A stretch of 64,000 nt of DNA from Silurus meridionalis (lineage: Eukaryota > Chordata > Actinopteri > Siluriformes > Siluridae). Position numbers and translations under genes: made by a program. This document shows, in pieces, positions 48,431 to 61,715 of the stretch; the first letter of the stretch is position 1; each line of letters starts with the position of its first letter. The notes below the pieces were generated by a model. That model searched no databases and was not told the DNA's origin. It saw nothing but the letters and a program-made list of their open reading frames with translations. The stretch lies in assembly GCF_014805685.1 (NCBI RefSeq), contig NC_060900.1, positions 4,548,101 to 4,612,100 of the forward strand, given 5' to 3'.

Positions 48431-49990
48431 TTTGCAAAATAAGTCCAAAAAAAGAACAAAACTTAAACACTGAGCTGTTACTCACTGGATGATTGTTTGT
48501 TTTTTCCGTATAAACTCTGGAACTCTGTTGTGTCTGAAAATCCCATTAGATCAACTGTTTGTGAAACACTCAAACCAGCATCTGGCACTAACCACAATGG
48601 CATGGTTGAAATCACCAAATCACATTTTTTCCCCACCATTTCTGATGTCTGATGTGAACATTAACTGAAGCTCTTGACCTGTATCAGCATGATTGTAAAC
48701 ACTCCACTGCTTCTACATTTATGGCTGATTAGGAAGAAGCACTGAGACTGTGTTCCTATTAAAGTACTGGGTGAGTGCAGGCTTAGCAGTCTCAGGGGAA
48801 ACCTGTCGGACTGAATTCTGAAAGTTTTACCAACAAGAATTTCTTCTGGTTTTAGTCAGCTTTCTCTGACGATAACACACTTTGCTACGTCCACTTGAAG
48901 AGAGCATAGACATTTCGTTGTTTTGCCAAGTGGAAATTTCAAAAATAGACTTTTAAAATCTTGTGTAAAGCTTTTTTGTTGCTGAAAGATTTCATTAGAT
49001 AAATTGCCACAATATGAAAAACATATTTGGAGAGAATTTAGCAAAGTGTAAAAAATCTTTGAATTGTTAGCTAGACTGTCAGTTCTTTCCTCATGCATGT
49101 GGATGTTATGCTTTGATTGAAGTGTTGGTTATGTGCCACGGTGAAATTGGAAACAGTAAATAGCAGCTTTGACATGATCTGTGATGCAGATTGGACATAA
49201 AGTTTACCGGTTTGAATGGTAATAAAAAAGTTTAGCCAATTATAATTGTAATTATAATGATATATGGGTGTTCACTGGTCAGGAGTTAAACATTTAGTGT
49301 TGGAAGTGAGAACTAGATTGTAGGTGTTAGATTGTATTGTTCCTCTGCAGGAACAACAGACCGGTCTTGCTTATACATGGAACTCCGCCTAGCAAGCGCC
49401 ACCTTCTATCTTTGTGGGTGGCATGGCTCGTTTTTTTTTCCGTTTCTGTCAGGGTCACGCTGGCCTAAGCGTGCTCCAGAAGTCGACCGGTGCCCCTTTA
49501 GGAATCAGAGGAAGGAAGACTCTTGCGTTTTTTAATGACCTTCCCATGGGAGCCTGAAAACACGCAGTATGCACTGCCTGACCACAGAATTTGTTTCACT
49601 TGACTAGAAAAAATATACAGGGACTAAAATGACAGCAGCTGGCCGAATCTGACAAAGAGATGACAGAGCTGTTGCATTTTTCTCATGGCAAAAACTTTTA
49701 TGGATTAAGTGAGGCACAAAAAAATGGGAGGTTTCATTTACTTATTTATTTATAATTATTGATTCAATTTAGCATCTCTTTCACAACCAGGCATCAGTAT
49801 TACTGTAAGCAAATGCTACCACAGTGCTGTTGAATTCTCATTCTGATCAAATTAATGGTGTCGATTTGTTTTCTCTGGTTCATTTACATTTATGGCTTTT
49901 CTGCAGATGCCCTTCCAGATCCACAGCGACTTTCAATGATCTAGTTTTTTTTTTTCACATATTCATGGTTAATGTTTTTATATACATGTT
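48431..49990. other. intergenic, no gene seen
   Basis: AT-rich. The open frame at 49,332-49,535 (plus) lacks recognisable motifs. Confidence 0.4.
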
Positions 49991-50119
49991 CAGGGAAAGT
50001 TTATAGGACTCTGATGAGACCTGTTATGTTGTACGGTTTAGAGTAAAAGACAGGAGGTGGAGCTGGAGGTAGCAGAGCTGGTTTTCATAACCTTTTAAAT
50101 CAAGGTCCACTGAGCTACC

Positions 50120-50415
50120 ACCTCCTATACCCTGTGCACACAGCCAGGTCCATGAAGATCTGCTTTACATGGGTTAAAGTGAAAGACCTTAAGTAGGCTG
50201 CTATAGAGCTCTGATCTCAATCCTATAGAACACCTTTGAGAAGAACTGGAATGCTGACTGCACCCAAAACCTCTCCACCTCACCTATATCAGTACCTTAC
50301 TTGTGACTGAATGAGCACAAAATCTCCACAAGCACACTCCAAAATCGTATGTATAATCTTTTTAGAACAGTGGAGGTTAAACAGAAAATGGGGACTAAAT
50401 GTGGAATGGATAAAT
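50120..50415 (+). mobile_element. Tc1-like relic, 3' part
   Basis: CATGAAGATCTGC, GGCTGCTATAGAGCTCTGATC and CCTATAGAACACCTTTGAG align with the family's transposase-derived part. The 5' terminus is missing. Confidence 0.55.
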
Positions 50416-52319
50416 AAATAAATTAATTATTCAGTCATTCTTTAGAGTGTGAACACCCAATTTTTGTTTCAAAATGAGAAATATATTTTAAATGCAATTT
50501 TAATAACCCACTATATTAGTTTTTTTTGATAAATGCTGGGATTTCACAGTAGTGGTTTTAGACGCTTGGACGGTTCCGTAGGTTTTTCCATTTCCCTTAG
50601 CATCAGCACAACATGCAGCTCTACACAATGTTAGAACTGTTCCTGCAAAGCCTCAGATTCCATCTCTGTCCGATCCTTCAGAAATCTGCCTTAAATTACG
50701 TGCAATTTGCACTTGCGCTTGGCGCCGTCTCGTGTACTACACTGTAGACGTGCCCCCTGTTCTCTGAGCTGACACTCATATTCTTTGACAATGGCCTCTG
50801 AACCCAAAGTCCCAAAGCACCTAACACATCCTGCTTTCCATCACTGGCATGACAGCTGTACTTAGCTCAGATTGTCACGTGATTCCAAACTTGCAGCTTT
50901 GACCTTTAGGCAGGATCTGGCTTTTAGGATTATTAGAATTTTTAAGACAGAAAAGGAAAGGCAGTCAGAGTTTCTCTGATAGAAAATAACTTGAACTCGA
51001 GTAGCCAATCAGATTCGAGAATCAATTTTGCATAATGTAATGAATAATGTTTTTTCGATTTCTGTTTTGACCTGCTGTTCTCTTTTTGGGCCGAAGCTGT
51101 GCAGCAGACCTACATCTAAAATGAAGCGAATAATATTTTGGAGTCGCATATCGATGCCGGGCCAAAGAGCCTGGTCTTAGCGTGACTAAACTGTCCAGGG
51201 CATACGTGCGTGGAGCAGATACCTGGCAACCACGGGATGTGATGACTAGCATGAGGACGAATGAACGAAGAGGCTGAAATACAATTCTCTGAATTCAATA
51301 AGCCATTAGGACTGGCGAGAACAAAAGGTCAGAACGATACCTCCATCGTGGAGAGGGGGGGGTCGGGGGGCTTCTAAAGTTAAAACAAAGAAGTTGAGCG
51401 AAAAACGAGTTTCTCCTCATTCTTTCTTTCGTTCTTATTTTTTTTCTATCCGTCTCTCCACCTCATTAGTCAAATATATAAACTCCAGGAACTTTCCGCA
51501 GCACGACGCCATTTCGGGTGCCAGTGCTTTCGTTCTTTATGAACATACAGTATCAATCACATTTAAAGTAAGTACAGCGTGCAAGCGTTTCGAAACCTCT
51601 TAAAGGGTTCGGTCTCTATAAGAACAGACAATGTCACTGAAATATTGATATCATCCAGGAAAATACGTTGCAGGGATTTTTCATGCTTTCTAAAATTTCG
51701 TTGGGGTTTTGGATTCATCGTGAGAAAACGAAGCCAGACTCCATGTTTTGTTATGCAAGTCGTGAAGACAGGACACCATATATAGCCAAAAACGATCTCA
51801 CAACTCACTTTCTTTTCTGAATGGCAGAAACACAATGTGTTACATGATCGTACAATCCACACAGATGCTGTATAATACAATACAAACTAACACGCAAAAT
51901 CGTATTACATTCCTTTATTTTGGTTTAGAGGTACTGAACAACATGCTCGAGCTTTTACCAATGGGATGCTAACACACGTGCCCACTTTCAATGCAATCAC
52001 TACATGACCTGTAAATTCTATACATTTCATTTCTATTTTTGTATAATTCAATTATAAAAAATTTACGTATACATACATTATATTATATTTGTTGTAAATT
52101 TTATTTGATTGCAAATGTATTGTTTAAACTATAATTTCGTTTTTGTTTCTTTATATTTTTTGTTAGTGACTTGTTATTTCTTTCTTTCTTTTTTTTTTAA
52201 AAAGAAGAATTTTATCTTAAAAAGTCATTAAAATCTTTTTAACTGCACGTTATATTGGTATTGTGCATGCGATAAATACAATTTCAAGGTTTTTTTTTCG
52301 GCTTTTGCAAATGAAAATG
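50416..52319. other. intergenic, no gene seen
   Basis: No recognised repeat or gene. 51,020-51,300 and 51,380-51,800 are moderately complex but carry only short open frames without family resemblance. Confidence 0.4.
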
Positions 52320-52989
52320 ACACTTATATGGACAAAAGATTCTGGATGCACTTTTTTAAACATCCCATTCTACAATTAGTCCCTATTTCCCCTCATGTTC
52401 CACTAGATGTTGGAATGTTCTTTCCTGGAACAATCATGGCTCGCACCCACAAATCGTTCCTATTTCCTCCTAGAGGCCACAAAAAGATTTTGGAGGAATT
52501 TTGGAGTACGACTGCGATAGAGTTAACAGTCTCCTTGATCTATTTGATCTACGATTAAGCATAAAGGCATAAATTTAGCATCGGTCTTCAAGGGTTGGAG
52601 TGAATACAGTGTTTTATGACTGCTGACCCAAAAAAACTACAAGGAGAAATATCTACATTAAACACAGCTGTTAGTAGTCCTTAGGGTTTCCAAACTATTC
52701 AAAAAGGTTCTTCATTTAGTCCAAATCCAAGAATATGTCCTCAAACAATCTGGCAGTGATTAGTTGATCCATAACAGGATGCAAATCATAGTGGGAAAAA
52801 GACGAACGACACTTGTTTTGGGTGATGGTCACATGGTAAGTGTTGTACAGTAGTCCAGGGTTGCCAGGTCTCAGCACAAAAATCACAGTTCAAGTGGATT
52901 TCTAAATAAATAGATATTTATACATATTTGAAACACAGACACACATAAACAATTTATTTACACTTATTTGCTGAAAACAAGATCTTGGT

Positions 52990-53400
52990 GGCTCAAAAGT
53001 ACTGGGACACCTGGCTTTTCCAAAAATATGTGTATCTTTCCAAAACTGTCACAAAAGCCAGATCCATGACTATATGAATTACATGGTTTGGACTGAAAGA
53101 TCTTAGATGGCCTGCTATAGAGCTCTGAAATCAACCCTAATAAACACCTTTGCAATGATTTTTTTTACACTGAATGCACCCCAGGCCTCCTGATCTCACT
53201 CCTCACCTCACCTACATCAGGACCTGATTTCACTAACACATCTCCACTAACACACTCCAAGAATCTAGTGGAAGATCTTCCCAGATGATTAGAGGTTATT
53301 ATACCAGAAAATATAGACTTAATGTGGAATCGGATGTTCTAAAAGCACATACAGATCTTTTGGTCCGGTGTCAAACTTTTGTCCACATAGTGTATTATGA
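52990..53400 (+). mobile_element. Tc1-like relic
   Basis: TCAAAAGTACTGGGACACCTGG, GGCCTGCTATAGAGCTCTG, CACCCCAGGCCTCCTG and the terminal CTTTTGTCCACATAGTGTA are shared with the relics at 37,165 and 47,832 (words split). A shorter piece is at about 52,320-52,520. Confidence 0.6.
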
Positions 53401-53839
53401 AAAGGGAAAAAAACATACTGATGAAGACCACTAGCCCTATAACCAGCCTTGGATTTGACGCTGAAAAACTTTAGATTTGTTTTTTAGATGACCACAAGCC
53501 GAGGAAATCTGTTATTATTAAGCAACAATAAAGACGTTTGAACAGATTGATTAGGCAACTCTGACAAACCACACGAGTCTCAGGAGTCAACTTGCATTAC
53601 AATTTATGAACAGTTAAGGTCAGAAGTTACCAAAGCTGATTTTAGACATTTCACGTCTCACACATTTTCACATGTTGGATGCTTCACTTGTAGTTCATGT
53701 GCTTTTATTTTTCTAACAGTTTCCCTGGGTTGTTTTTCGTTCATTTTTTTTGTGTGTGTGTCAGTTATTTATATTACACTTTTGCATCATTTATTTTGCA
53801 CATGATTTGGTGTGGTACAGTTGCAGGAGTAATGGTGGT

Positions 53840-54340
53840 GAAGGTGGATGTGTTTACAGTAAATCTATGTAAAGTAATGGAGAGTGTGTAAGAGAAGTGA
53901 AGAAAAGAGTGCTAGCAGGGTGGAGTGGGTGGAGAGGAGTGATAGCAGGAGGGATTTGTGAGAGAAGGGTATCTGCAAGAGTGAAAGAGAAAGTGTATAG
54001 GACTGTGGTGAGACCTGCGATGAGGAGGTGGAGCTGGAGGTAGTAGAGTTGACAAAGATGGACAGAATTAGAAATGTATTTATTCGAGGCCTGATTGAGA
54101 TGGTTTGGACATGTGCAGAGGAGGGGCATGGGGTATATCGGTAGAAGAATGCTGAGGATGGAGCCACCAGGCAGGAGGACAATAAGATGTCCAAGGAGGA
54201 GGTTTAGGGATGTGGTGAGGGAAGACATACGGGTGGTTGGTTTGAAAAAAACAGATATAGAGGACAGAGTGATCTGGAGATGGATGATGTGGCGACCACT
54301 AATGGGAGCAGCCGAAAGAGGAAGGAGAAGGTTTTACGCA
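53840..54340 (+). mobile_element. RTE-like LINE, degraded 3' end
   Basis: The plus strand around 54,095-54,330 reads RWFGHVQRRGMGYIGRRML, then RRRFRDVVREDI and VGLKKTDIEDRV, the usual C-terminus of RTE-class LINE proteins. Upstream at 53,880-54,060 frameshifted pieces of the same protein region (KVYRTVVRP-like DNA) remain. The tail GATGTGGCGACCACTAATGG with AGCAGCCGAAAGAG matches the tail of the SINE at 47,892. A second fragment lies at 49,995-50,095. Confidence 0.75.
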
Positions 54341-57300
54341 TAGATAATTAATTTTTTATTAAATCTTCCAGAGACAATGCAAAGAATTTGCGAGAGATAC
54401 ACTGTAGGTACGGTGCACTCCAGTTACATTGGCACACTTGTTTTACTACAAACTGTTTTAGTGTCATGCTGGTAACTGAACCTCACATCATATTAATATA
54501 AAGGCTGTCAATCGAATAAAATATTGAATCGTGATTAATCACATGATTGTCATGAGTTAACTCACGATTAATCACAACCTAATTGCACATTATTATATGT
54601 TCCAAATGTACCTTAAACTAATACTTTCTATTTTTTTATACTCTAATCAACATGGGCATCGACAAATATTGATGCTTTATACAAATGTGTGTTTATTATT
54701 AGTGAAACCAAACTCAACACAGAGCATCAAGACAAAATATACTTGTAAATGTTTTAAAGTAATTATGTTGTATTAAATTACGTTAATCATCAGGACACCA
54801 AACGAAACCTAAACTATGTTTCCACACGGACGGTTAATGAGGTGATACTTGAGAATCTGTGCCTCTTATAAATTTCATATGGATTACATAATCAGAGAAT
54901 ATTTGTGAATATATTTAAAAGAAGACATTTCCAGCTTTCTATTCATATATTTATTATGTCTGTAAGGCAAGTATTCGCTGAGATTCAGGTTATTTTATTT
55001 ATGTTGGTGAAAAGAGACGACAGAGACGGCAGAGAGCGCCCCCTGTCTGTTTTCTTTATTTTACAAAAGCACAGTGTTTTGTTGTTGTTATGAGTGTATA
55101 CAAATAAAAGTAGACCCTTTACAGATTCGAACGATGTATTGCCTTTATCTGTACAATTAATAAAAGACAGTAATTTAAGTTTTGGCGTCATGAGGTAAAA
55201 ATGCCACAAAACGCTCCGGCGCGTTGGCCGACCCCCAGAGGGTTAATTGTGTGCATCATGGACGATTTTGTTGTTTGATTTGAGACTTGGTACAAGTATT
55301 TTTTATAACAGAGCAAAGAAGGGACGTCGTAAATAAACGTGTTGAGTTAAAGGTTTTAATTTCGCCTTTTTTATATTTATTTATTTAATTATATTTTTAA
55401 TAAAACAGAAAACACAAATGCATCTTAAAAATATAAAAAAATAGAATACTTTTCTAAAAACAAATAAACTGTTAGGTATCTACTAACAAAAGCAACAATG
55501 GCAACTAAAATAAATTAAAACGATTTTCAGGTACATGGTCGGAAGTGAACTGTCGCGTGGTTCATGAGCGGTAGATTACTAGAGCACACCGAGGCAACAT
55601 GTCTGAAGCGCAAGACAGATGATAATCACTGAGTCCTACAGATATTATTTTATTATTAAAGAAAGCGACATACAACACAACGAAACCTTGGCCTGTTTTT
55701 ATTATATATCATTGTTGATGTTCTATGCTCTAAAAAAGTTCCTTTTTCATGTCCACGTTCATCATTTACACAATAGTCAAACTCAAATAAAACTAAATGT
55801 TACATTTTTCATGTCTTTCTCTTGGTATTCAAAATGGAAGCAAGTAAAAACAAAGCAGAGTAGCAGGAAGAAGCAGTCTGTGCATTGAAAAAAGAACTAC
55901 TTATACATTTTACCTAGAAATATTGCGGGTGAGAACGGGAGAAAATAATATATATTTTTGCAGGAACGGGAGGAAGCGGGACTAAAAAATTGTTGCCTTC
56001 TGCCTGTTCATTGTTGGCTTCGTAAAGTAGCCTACAGCTGTGGTGTGTGAGAGCCAGGAAATGATACACCAGTGGTAGATTGAAAAAGCTGCGCAAAGAC
56101 AGAAAACAGATTGATGGGCTGAAAACGGTTCTCAGTGAGAAGACAAAAATATTGACATTTCACCAAAGAGATTAAAACTAAAGTAACGAGCCTGTGTTAA
56201 AAATGTAGGAAGTCGAAAGTACAGATATTTGTGTAAATATGTAATGAGTAAAAGTAAAACGTTGTCCGAAAAATAGTCAAATAAAGTACTGATACCAGAA
56301 AAATCTACTTAAGTACAGTAAGAAAGTTTTTATACTTTGTTAATTCCCACCTCTGCTCCTAATTCAAGAAAAAATTTAATGCTACTGCATCCAAAGACAT
56401 CCTATACAATTGTGTGTCTCTTTGTGGTACCAGTTTGTCGAAGAACCACAAACGTTAGGTGTCTATATAGTGAATCATTGTGAAAGAATGCCAGCAAAAG
56501 AAGAAGAATGTAAGAAAAAGCAAAAAATTGAGAGAATTCAAAAAATTTGACCAAACACTGAAAACAAGAGAACACAGAAAAAATGATCCCACTTGGTATA
56601 ATGTACTTTTAATGCTATTTTCACACGTTTATTTTTCCACATTATTTCAACACTTTATCTTAAGAATTACGTGCAAAAAACATCTCATTTTGTGTGAAAC
56701 TTATAAATTTCTCAAGCAAATTCTCTGTGACGTCGATACCACCACTGGCTTTTCTTTTACTTTCATGCGATTTCGAATCAATCCAATGAAATCGATCTCG
56801 TGCCTTATAAATTCTACGAATTCATCGAATTCGTCCCTGAGATCATAACGCTGACTCATGAGATGTTCCAACCTGGTCCTCTTCATCGGTTTCAATATTT
56901 CCACACTTCTTGCTTAATTTATTCACATGATGCCATCGCCTGAGATTTTCCAGAGCTGAAAAAAAAACAAAAAAAAAAACAAGAGAACACCGTTCAAATT
57001 GAACCAGACTTCTTATTACATCAGCGACACTCTGACAGCTTTTTTTGGATTGCGTGAAGCTCGGTTTATTTTTCTGTTCTACCGAATGAGTTTACCTGTC
57101 GATTTCTTGAGCTCTACCTCAATCCTGAATGCTTTTTATTTGTTTCTTATGTTTTTCCTCAAGCTCAGAGACACCAAGTTCAGAATACATTAGTTTTTAA
57201 TAATTTTGCAGACGCTTTAATACAGACTGACACTTAGTGACTGTAAATTGGCCTGTGACTGAAACACTGAGAAACTGAATCACCATGAAATAGACCTTTT

Positions 57301-57402
57301 CTTCATCATGCTCTCTCTGTTTGCCTTTGTATGGTAGCAGCTCAGACAGAAGTCCTGGCTGTTTTCAAATCATGTATTCAGACCAATTTATATAAATTAC
57401 AC
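54341..57402. other. intergenic with repeat relics
   Basis: 54,495-54,590 carries GGCTGTCAATCGAATAAAAT and repeated CGTGATTAATCACATG / ACTCACGATTAATCACA wording, a common decayed fish repeat. 56,180-56,355 is a piece of the family in intron 12 (ATCTACTTAAGTACAGTAAG). No gene. Confidence 0.45.
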
Positions 57403-57404
57403 TA

Positions 57405-57755
57405 CAGTAAAACCCTGTTGTACCAGCAACCTATAGTACGAGCAAACGGAGATACGAGCGACCTCGCTCGCAAAATTTACCCTGTTTCATGAGCAAATTT
57501 CGAAGGCACGAGCAAACCCACGCTGCCAGTTCCCTGTTTTCAGCCGAGGGTAATATCAGTCACTTAGTTGATGATGTATCACTCGGTCGGTGATCAGTGA
57601 TGGTGCTGTGAAAACGAAAGTAAATAGAATTACCATGGAAACCGAGGAGGTTACGAGCGTGATGCGCGTCTCACACTCGCAATCAACCACTACCACATGA
57701 TGGCGTACGAGCAATTTTCAAGAATGAATTATGCTCGTCCAACGGGGTTTTACTG
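57405..57755. mobile_element. pogo/Tigger-like MITE (351 bp) with TA target duplication
   Basis: Termini CAGTAAAACCCTGTTG and the complement of CAGTAAAACCCCGTTG are inverted repeats flanked by TA at 57,403-57,404 and 57,756-57,757. The interior repeats TACGAGC / GCTCGTA words several times. There is no transposase. The superfamily is inferred from the CAGT terminus and the TA site. Confidence 0.75.
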
Positions 57756-57757
57756 TA

Positions 57758-58195
57758 TATGGATCAACGTATTAAGATACCTGATTTTACAGTGTATCAT
57801 GTGGTTATATTAGTTATACAGTGATAATCTTCACTGTTCTGAGCAGATGTTCTACTAGATTTTGGATTGTGCTTGTGGAGATTTGTGCTCATTTAGCCAC
57901 AAGGGTGTTATAAAAGGCAGGAACTGATGTGGGTGAGGTGTGGAGGCCTGGTGTGCAGTCAGTGTTCACATTCATCCCAAAGGTCAAAGCTTCATAGGAG
58001 GAGATCTTCCACTCCAAACCATGTATACTAGATCTTCATGGAGCTCACTTTGTGCACAGGGGAACTGTCATGCTAAAACAGGTTTGGGCTTCCTAGTCTG
58101 AGTGAAGGGAAAATATAATGTTATTGTGTGCTTTCAGCTTTTTGGAAACATTTTGTTGAAGAACAAATAGGGAATAAATGTTGTCCAATGATGTT
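57758..58195 (-). mobile_element. Tc1-like relic (minus orientation)
   Basis: GGAGGCCTGGTGTGCAGTCAG, TTTGTGCACAGGGGAAC and GTCTGAGTGAAGGG are the complement of the family's internal words. It directly abuts the pogo-like MITE that ends at 57,755. Confidence 0.55.
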
Positions 58196-58913
58196 CAAAA
58201 AGCTGTTTTTTCCTCTTCTAATGAGAAACTCAGAGAGGTGTGTGAGGGAATGAGGGTTTATACAGAAGCTGAATTAATTAGGATAATGAATTGGTTTAAT
58301 GCACAATTAACCGAGTTACGTTATCGTTAGCGATGGCAATGTTAAATACGCTATTCGTATTTTCAAATGAAAAAAATAATGGTTATTATGGGTCACTTCT
58401 TTTTTTAGTAAATTTTAATGAATAGTTATTAGAGCAGAAGAGAGACAGAGATTGTAAGTTACATTGTCTGTATATTACATGTATTACATTATTGTGTCTC
58501 TAATAATAACAAAGCTGTTGTTGTTAAAGTGTTGTTTCTCATTTTTTTTATTTTAACATTATCTTCTCTAATTCGTCAAATTCTTTGTGAGCCTCAACCC
58601 AGTTAATAAAATTGCCATATTCACCATCCAACACAAGTAACATGAAAACTGCACTGTCACAATTTTTATTTATTTATTATTATTTGATTAGATGTGCTGT
58701 GATTTGGACTTCTCCTGGAATGAAAAATATACACAAATTAAGAAGACACCAAAGCAACATTTAAAAGAATTTGTAAAGAAAATTAAGCTTCAGGTGATGC
58801 AATCAAAAGCTTTTGCTGTTGCTTCACTGCTCGGGTTAGAAAAATATACTTCTCGAAAAATATATGTACAGCAATTCTGCTTCTTTCAGTAATAATATAA
58901 TATCTTATATTTT

Positions 58914-58914
<1 letters not shown>

Positions 58915-58962
<48 letters not shown>

Positions 58963-58967
58963 TCTCT

Positions 58968-59032
<65 letters not shown>
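58915..59032. repeat. (CT)n and (CA)n microsatellites
   Basis: About 20 CT units at 58,915-58,957, a short spacer, then about 30 CA units at 58,971-59,031. Another CA run is at 59,178-59,222. Confidence 0.95.
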
Positions 59033-59176
59033 TCACACATTTAAGCTATGACCAGAGGAATTTTGATTGGTCATCTGTCATGCTGTTTCAACAGGTGGCT
59101 TCTAGCTGATGACAAACTGTAACTGTCTGACCCTGTAAACTCGTTGACAGGACGGGTAGCAAAGATATTATTGAGC

Positions 59177-59222
<46 letters not shown>

Positions 59223-60109
59223 TAAACACGCCCTTACAAACACTTACAAACGTACTACTACTACTAACTACTTGTACTTCTTTCCGCTAATTTAAATATT
59301 GATGCAGATAATTAATGAGATGTTCAAACTAAATTCAACCCTAACCGTAACATTGGGGACCAAAAAACCCCATAAATAAAACATGTTGTTTAAAACAAAC
59401 AAACAAACAAGTATATACATTAATAAAATCCAGTGGGATTGGCTAAATGTCCCTACATCTGGACACATCATATATCCGAGACATTTTTACTACAAAGTTA
59501 TAACAGCATGGTTTATGAATCCCAAACCCCCTATCCCTAATTCCCCCAAGCACAGAACAACCCCCAAACACACACAGACACACACAAAACCATGACACGC
59601 ACTTTCAGTATCCTGAGCATCCATCACATTTCATTCCTTCTATGAGCTTAAAATGGCAGATATGAAGTGACTGAAAGAATGCAACCTGTATTGCAGCTTC
59701 AAGTAAATAAATTTGTTAATAAACAAACAAAAACTAGCCAGTTTCAAGCCCTCCGTGTGTGTCAGCCTTGACCGCCTTTATGTTGTGTGAGACCAGTATT
59801 CGTTTCAAACCCAGCCTATTAACCATCGTGATTACACAGGGCCTCTCATTTTCAGCTCCAGGATTCGACTAATATGGCTTTCAGCAGACATGGCAGAGGA
59901 CAGAAAATGCCAAACACCGAAAAGACGCCGTACATTCGGCTAATTTGCGTAATTGGTTTGCCTTGGCAGCACGCCGGGACGTTGGGGAGTTCGGAACATC
60001 TGCGTTTTGCACATATACACACACACTAAAGCTGGAAGGAGAACACAGCAGGTGGATGAGGGTCACTCTCATGGTCTTGCTGACAGTCTATCACTAGCAA
60101 CAACCTGAG
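59223..60109. other. intergenic, partly non-repetitive
   Basis: 59,745-60,010 is repeat-free with CGGCTAATTTGCGTAATTGG wording and is a candidate conserved noncoding element. No coding exon is supported. Confidence 0.35.
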
Positions 60110-60115
60110 AGAGAG

Positions 60116-60166
<51 letters not shown>
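60110..60166. repeat. (GA)n microsatellite
   Basis: About 27 GA units with one AATG interruption at the left. Confidence 0.95.
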
Positions 60167-60170
<4 letters not shown>

Positions 60171-60544
60171 ACCACAGAGCTGGCCACGACTATGCTGAAC
60201 ATACCGACGTGCTGAGCCAGTCGGTCCTTTGAACTCCCTAACATGGCGTTAACAGCCTATGTGTCCGTGTGTGGGAAGAGCTGACAAGTCCTGGACGCTG
60301 TGAGACAGATGTCACTGCCATTCGGTTTATAAGGAAATGCGTGAGAAATACGACATCAATTGCAGACGTTAATTTCAGATGAGGCCCAGGGTAGATACTG
60401 ACCAACCAGTGCGACAGCACATGACACAATACATGCTAATAATAACTCAGAAAAACTTAGGATTTCTGTCAAAAATAGACGAAGATTTGGATTGCATGAC
60501 CACCATGAAATTTTATTTGAAGGGTGATTCCCATGACCCATATA

Positions 60545-61000
60545 GTCCTCATTTTTCGTTGCAGATTCAAAACACTGATGTTCGCCTACAAGGCCAAAAA
60601 TGGACCAGCGCCATCTTACCTCAGTGACCTCATCACATCTCGCACTGCACCACGCTGTCTGAGATCCTCCAGCACTGCTCGACTGGTACCACCTTCTCTC
60701 AGAATGAGAGGTAAGTACACTTCAAGGCTCTTCTCTGTTCTGGCAGCGAGGTGGTGGAGTGAACTTCCCCTAGATGTCCGTACAGCGGAGTTCCTGACTA
60801 TCTTCAAGCGACGACTGAAGACCTACCTCTTCCTGAAACACTTAAATTAGCACTTTCCAAGTTTGTAGAATTTAAGAGTTATATTTATATTAAGTTTGTA
60901 ATCTGGCATACCAGTGTAAATTTATTCATTACTGGAGACTCAAAGCACTTTTGTACGTCGCTCTGGATAAGGGCGTCTGCTTAATGCCGCAAATGTAAAA
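60545..61000 (+). mobile_element. L2/CR1-type LINE, 3' end of ORF2 and tail
   Basis: The plus strand encodes TLMFAYKAKNGPAPSYLSDL, then RSSSTARLVPPSLRMRGKY, FSVLAARWWSELPLDVR and TFKRRLKTYLF-like residues, ending in a stop at 60,848-60,850. This is the conserved carboxyl end of reverse transcriptases of this group. The 3' UTR ends GTCGCTCTGGATAAGGGCG with TCTGCTTAATG, the typical LINE/SINE tail of fish genomes. The open part (about 100 codons) is fairly intact, so insertion is relatively recent, but the 5' end is truncated. Confidence 0.8.
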
Positions 61001-61501
61001 TGTACATTTTTTAATCATTATAAATGAATCAAGGATGCATTGAAAAAATAATGTGTTATGCAATCATTTTGTGTATGATCACTGGATCCAAGTCCCTCCT
61101 AATGAGGAGTAGCATGGTTGGGTTTTAAGCATAGTATGATTTCATGCACAAAATTAGCATTCATAGAAACAGCAAATTCTGATTATTAACAATGTGCATA
61201 TTTTTTCATCTATTATAATTAAACATTTATATTTTGTCGACAATTTGGGTACTAAGGTTGGACATTCAGAAGGGCGTCATCACTCAATTCCACAGTATAT
61301 AATTAGAAAGGAAGAGAACAATAGGAATTTTCATGTAATAAGTGGATAAGCGGATGCAGATGCAGATCGCTTTAATTACAGCGCAATTATTTAAAACAAA
61401 GGAATATCATGAAAAAAATTCTACAAATCCCATTACGAAACATAGACATTAGCCTAAGCATGTGCTAAACAAACAACAACCGTAGAGAACAAATGTGGGA
61501 G

Positions 61502-61715
61502 TGCCGTTGCTGGGTTTCTGATCAAAAGGTTGGGGGTTTAAGGCTCAGTATCGCCAAGCTGCCACTTTTGGTCTGCTTGAACAAGGTCCTTAACCCTCCA
61601 GGGGCGCTGTATCATGATTGACCCTGTGCTCTGACCCCAGCTTGGATATGCGAAGAAAGAATTTCACTTTGCTGTAATGTATATGTGACAAGTATAAAGC
61701 ACCTTTGCCTTTATC
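61502..61715 (+). mobile_element. tRNA-derived SINE
   Basis: TGCTGGGTTTCTGATCAAAAGG, GGTTTAAGGCTCAGTATCGCC and CAAGGTCCTTAACCCTCCAG match the family head and body (words split), and the 3' region AAAGAATTTCACTTTGCTG with TGTATATGTGACAAGTATAAAG is the usual SINE tail. Confidence 0.75.
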
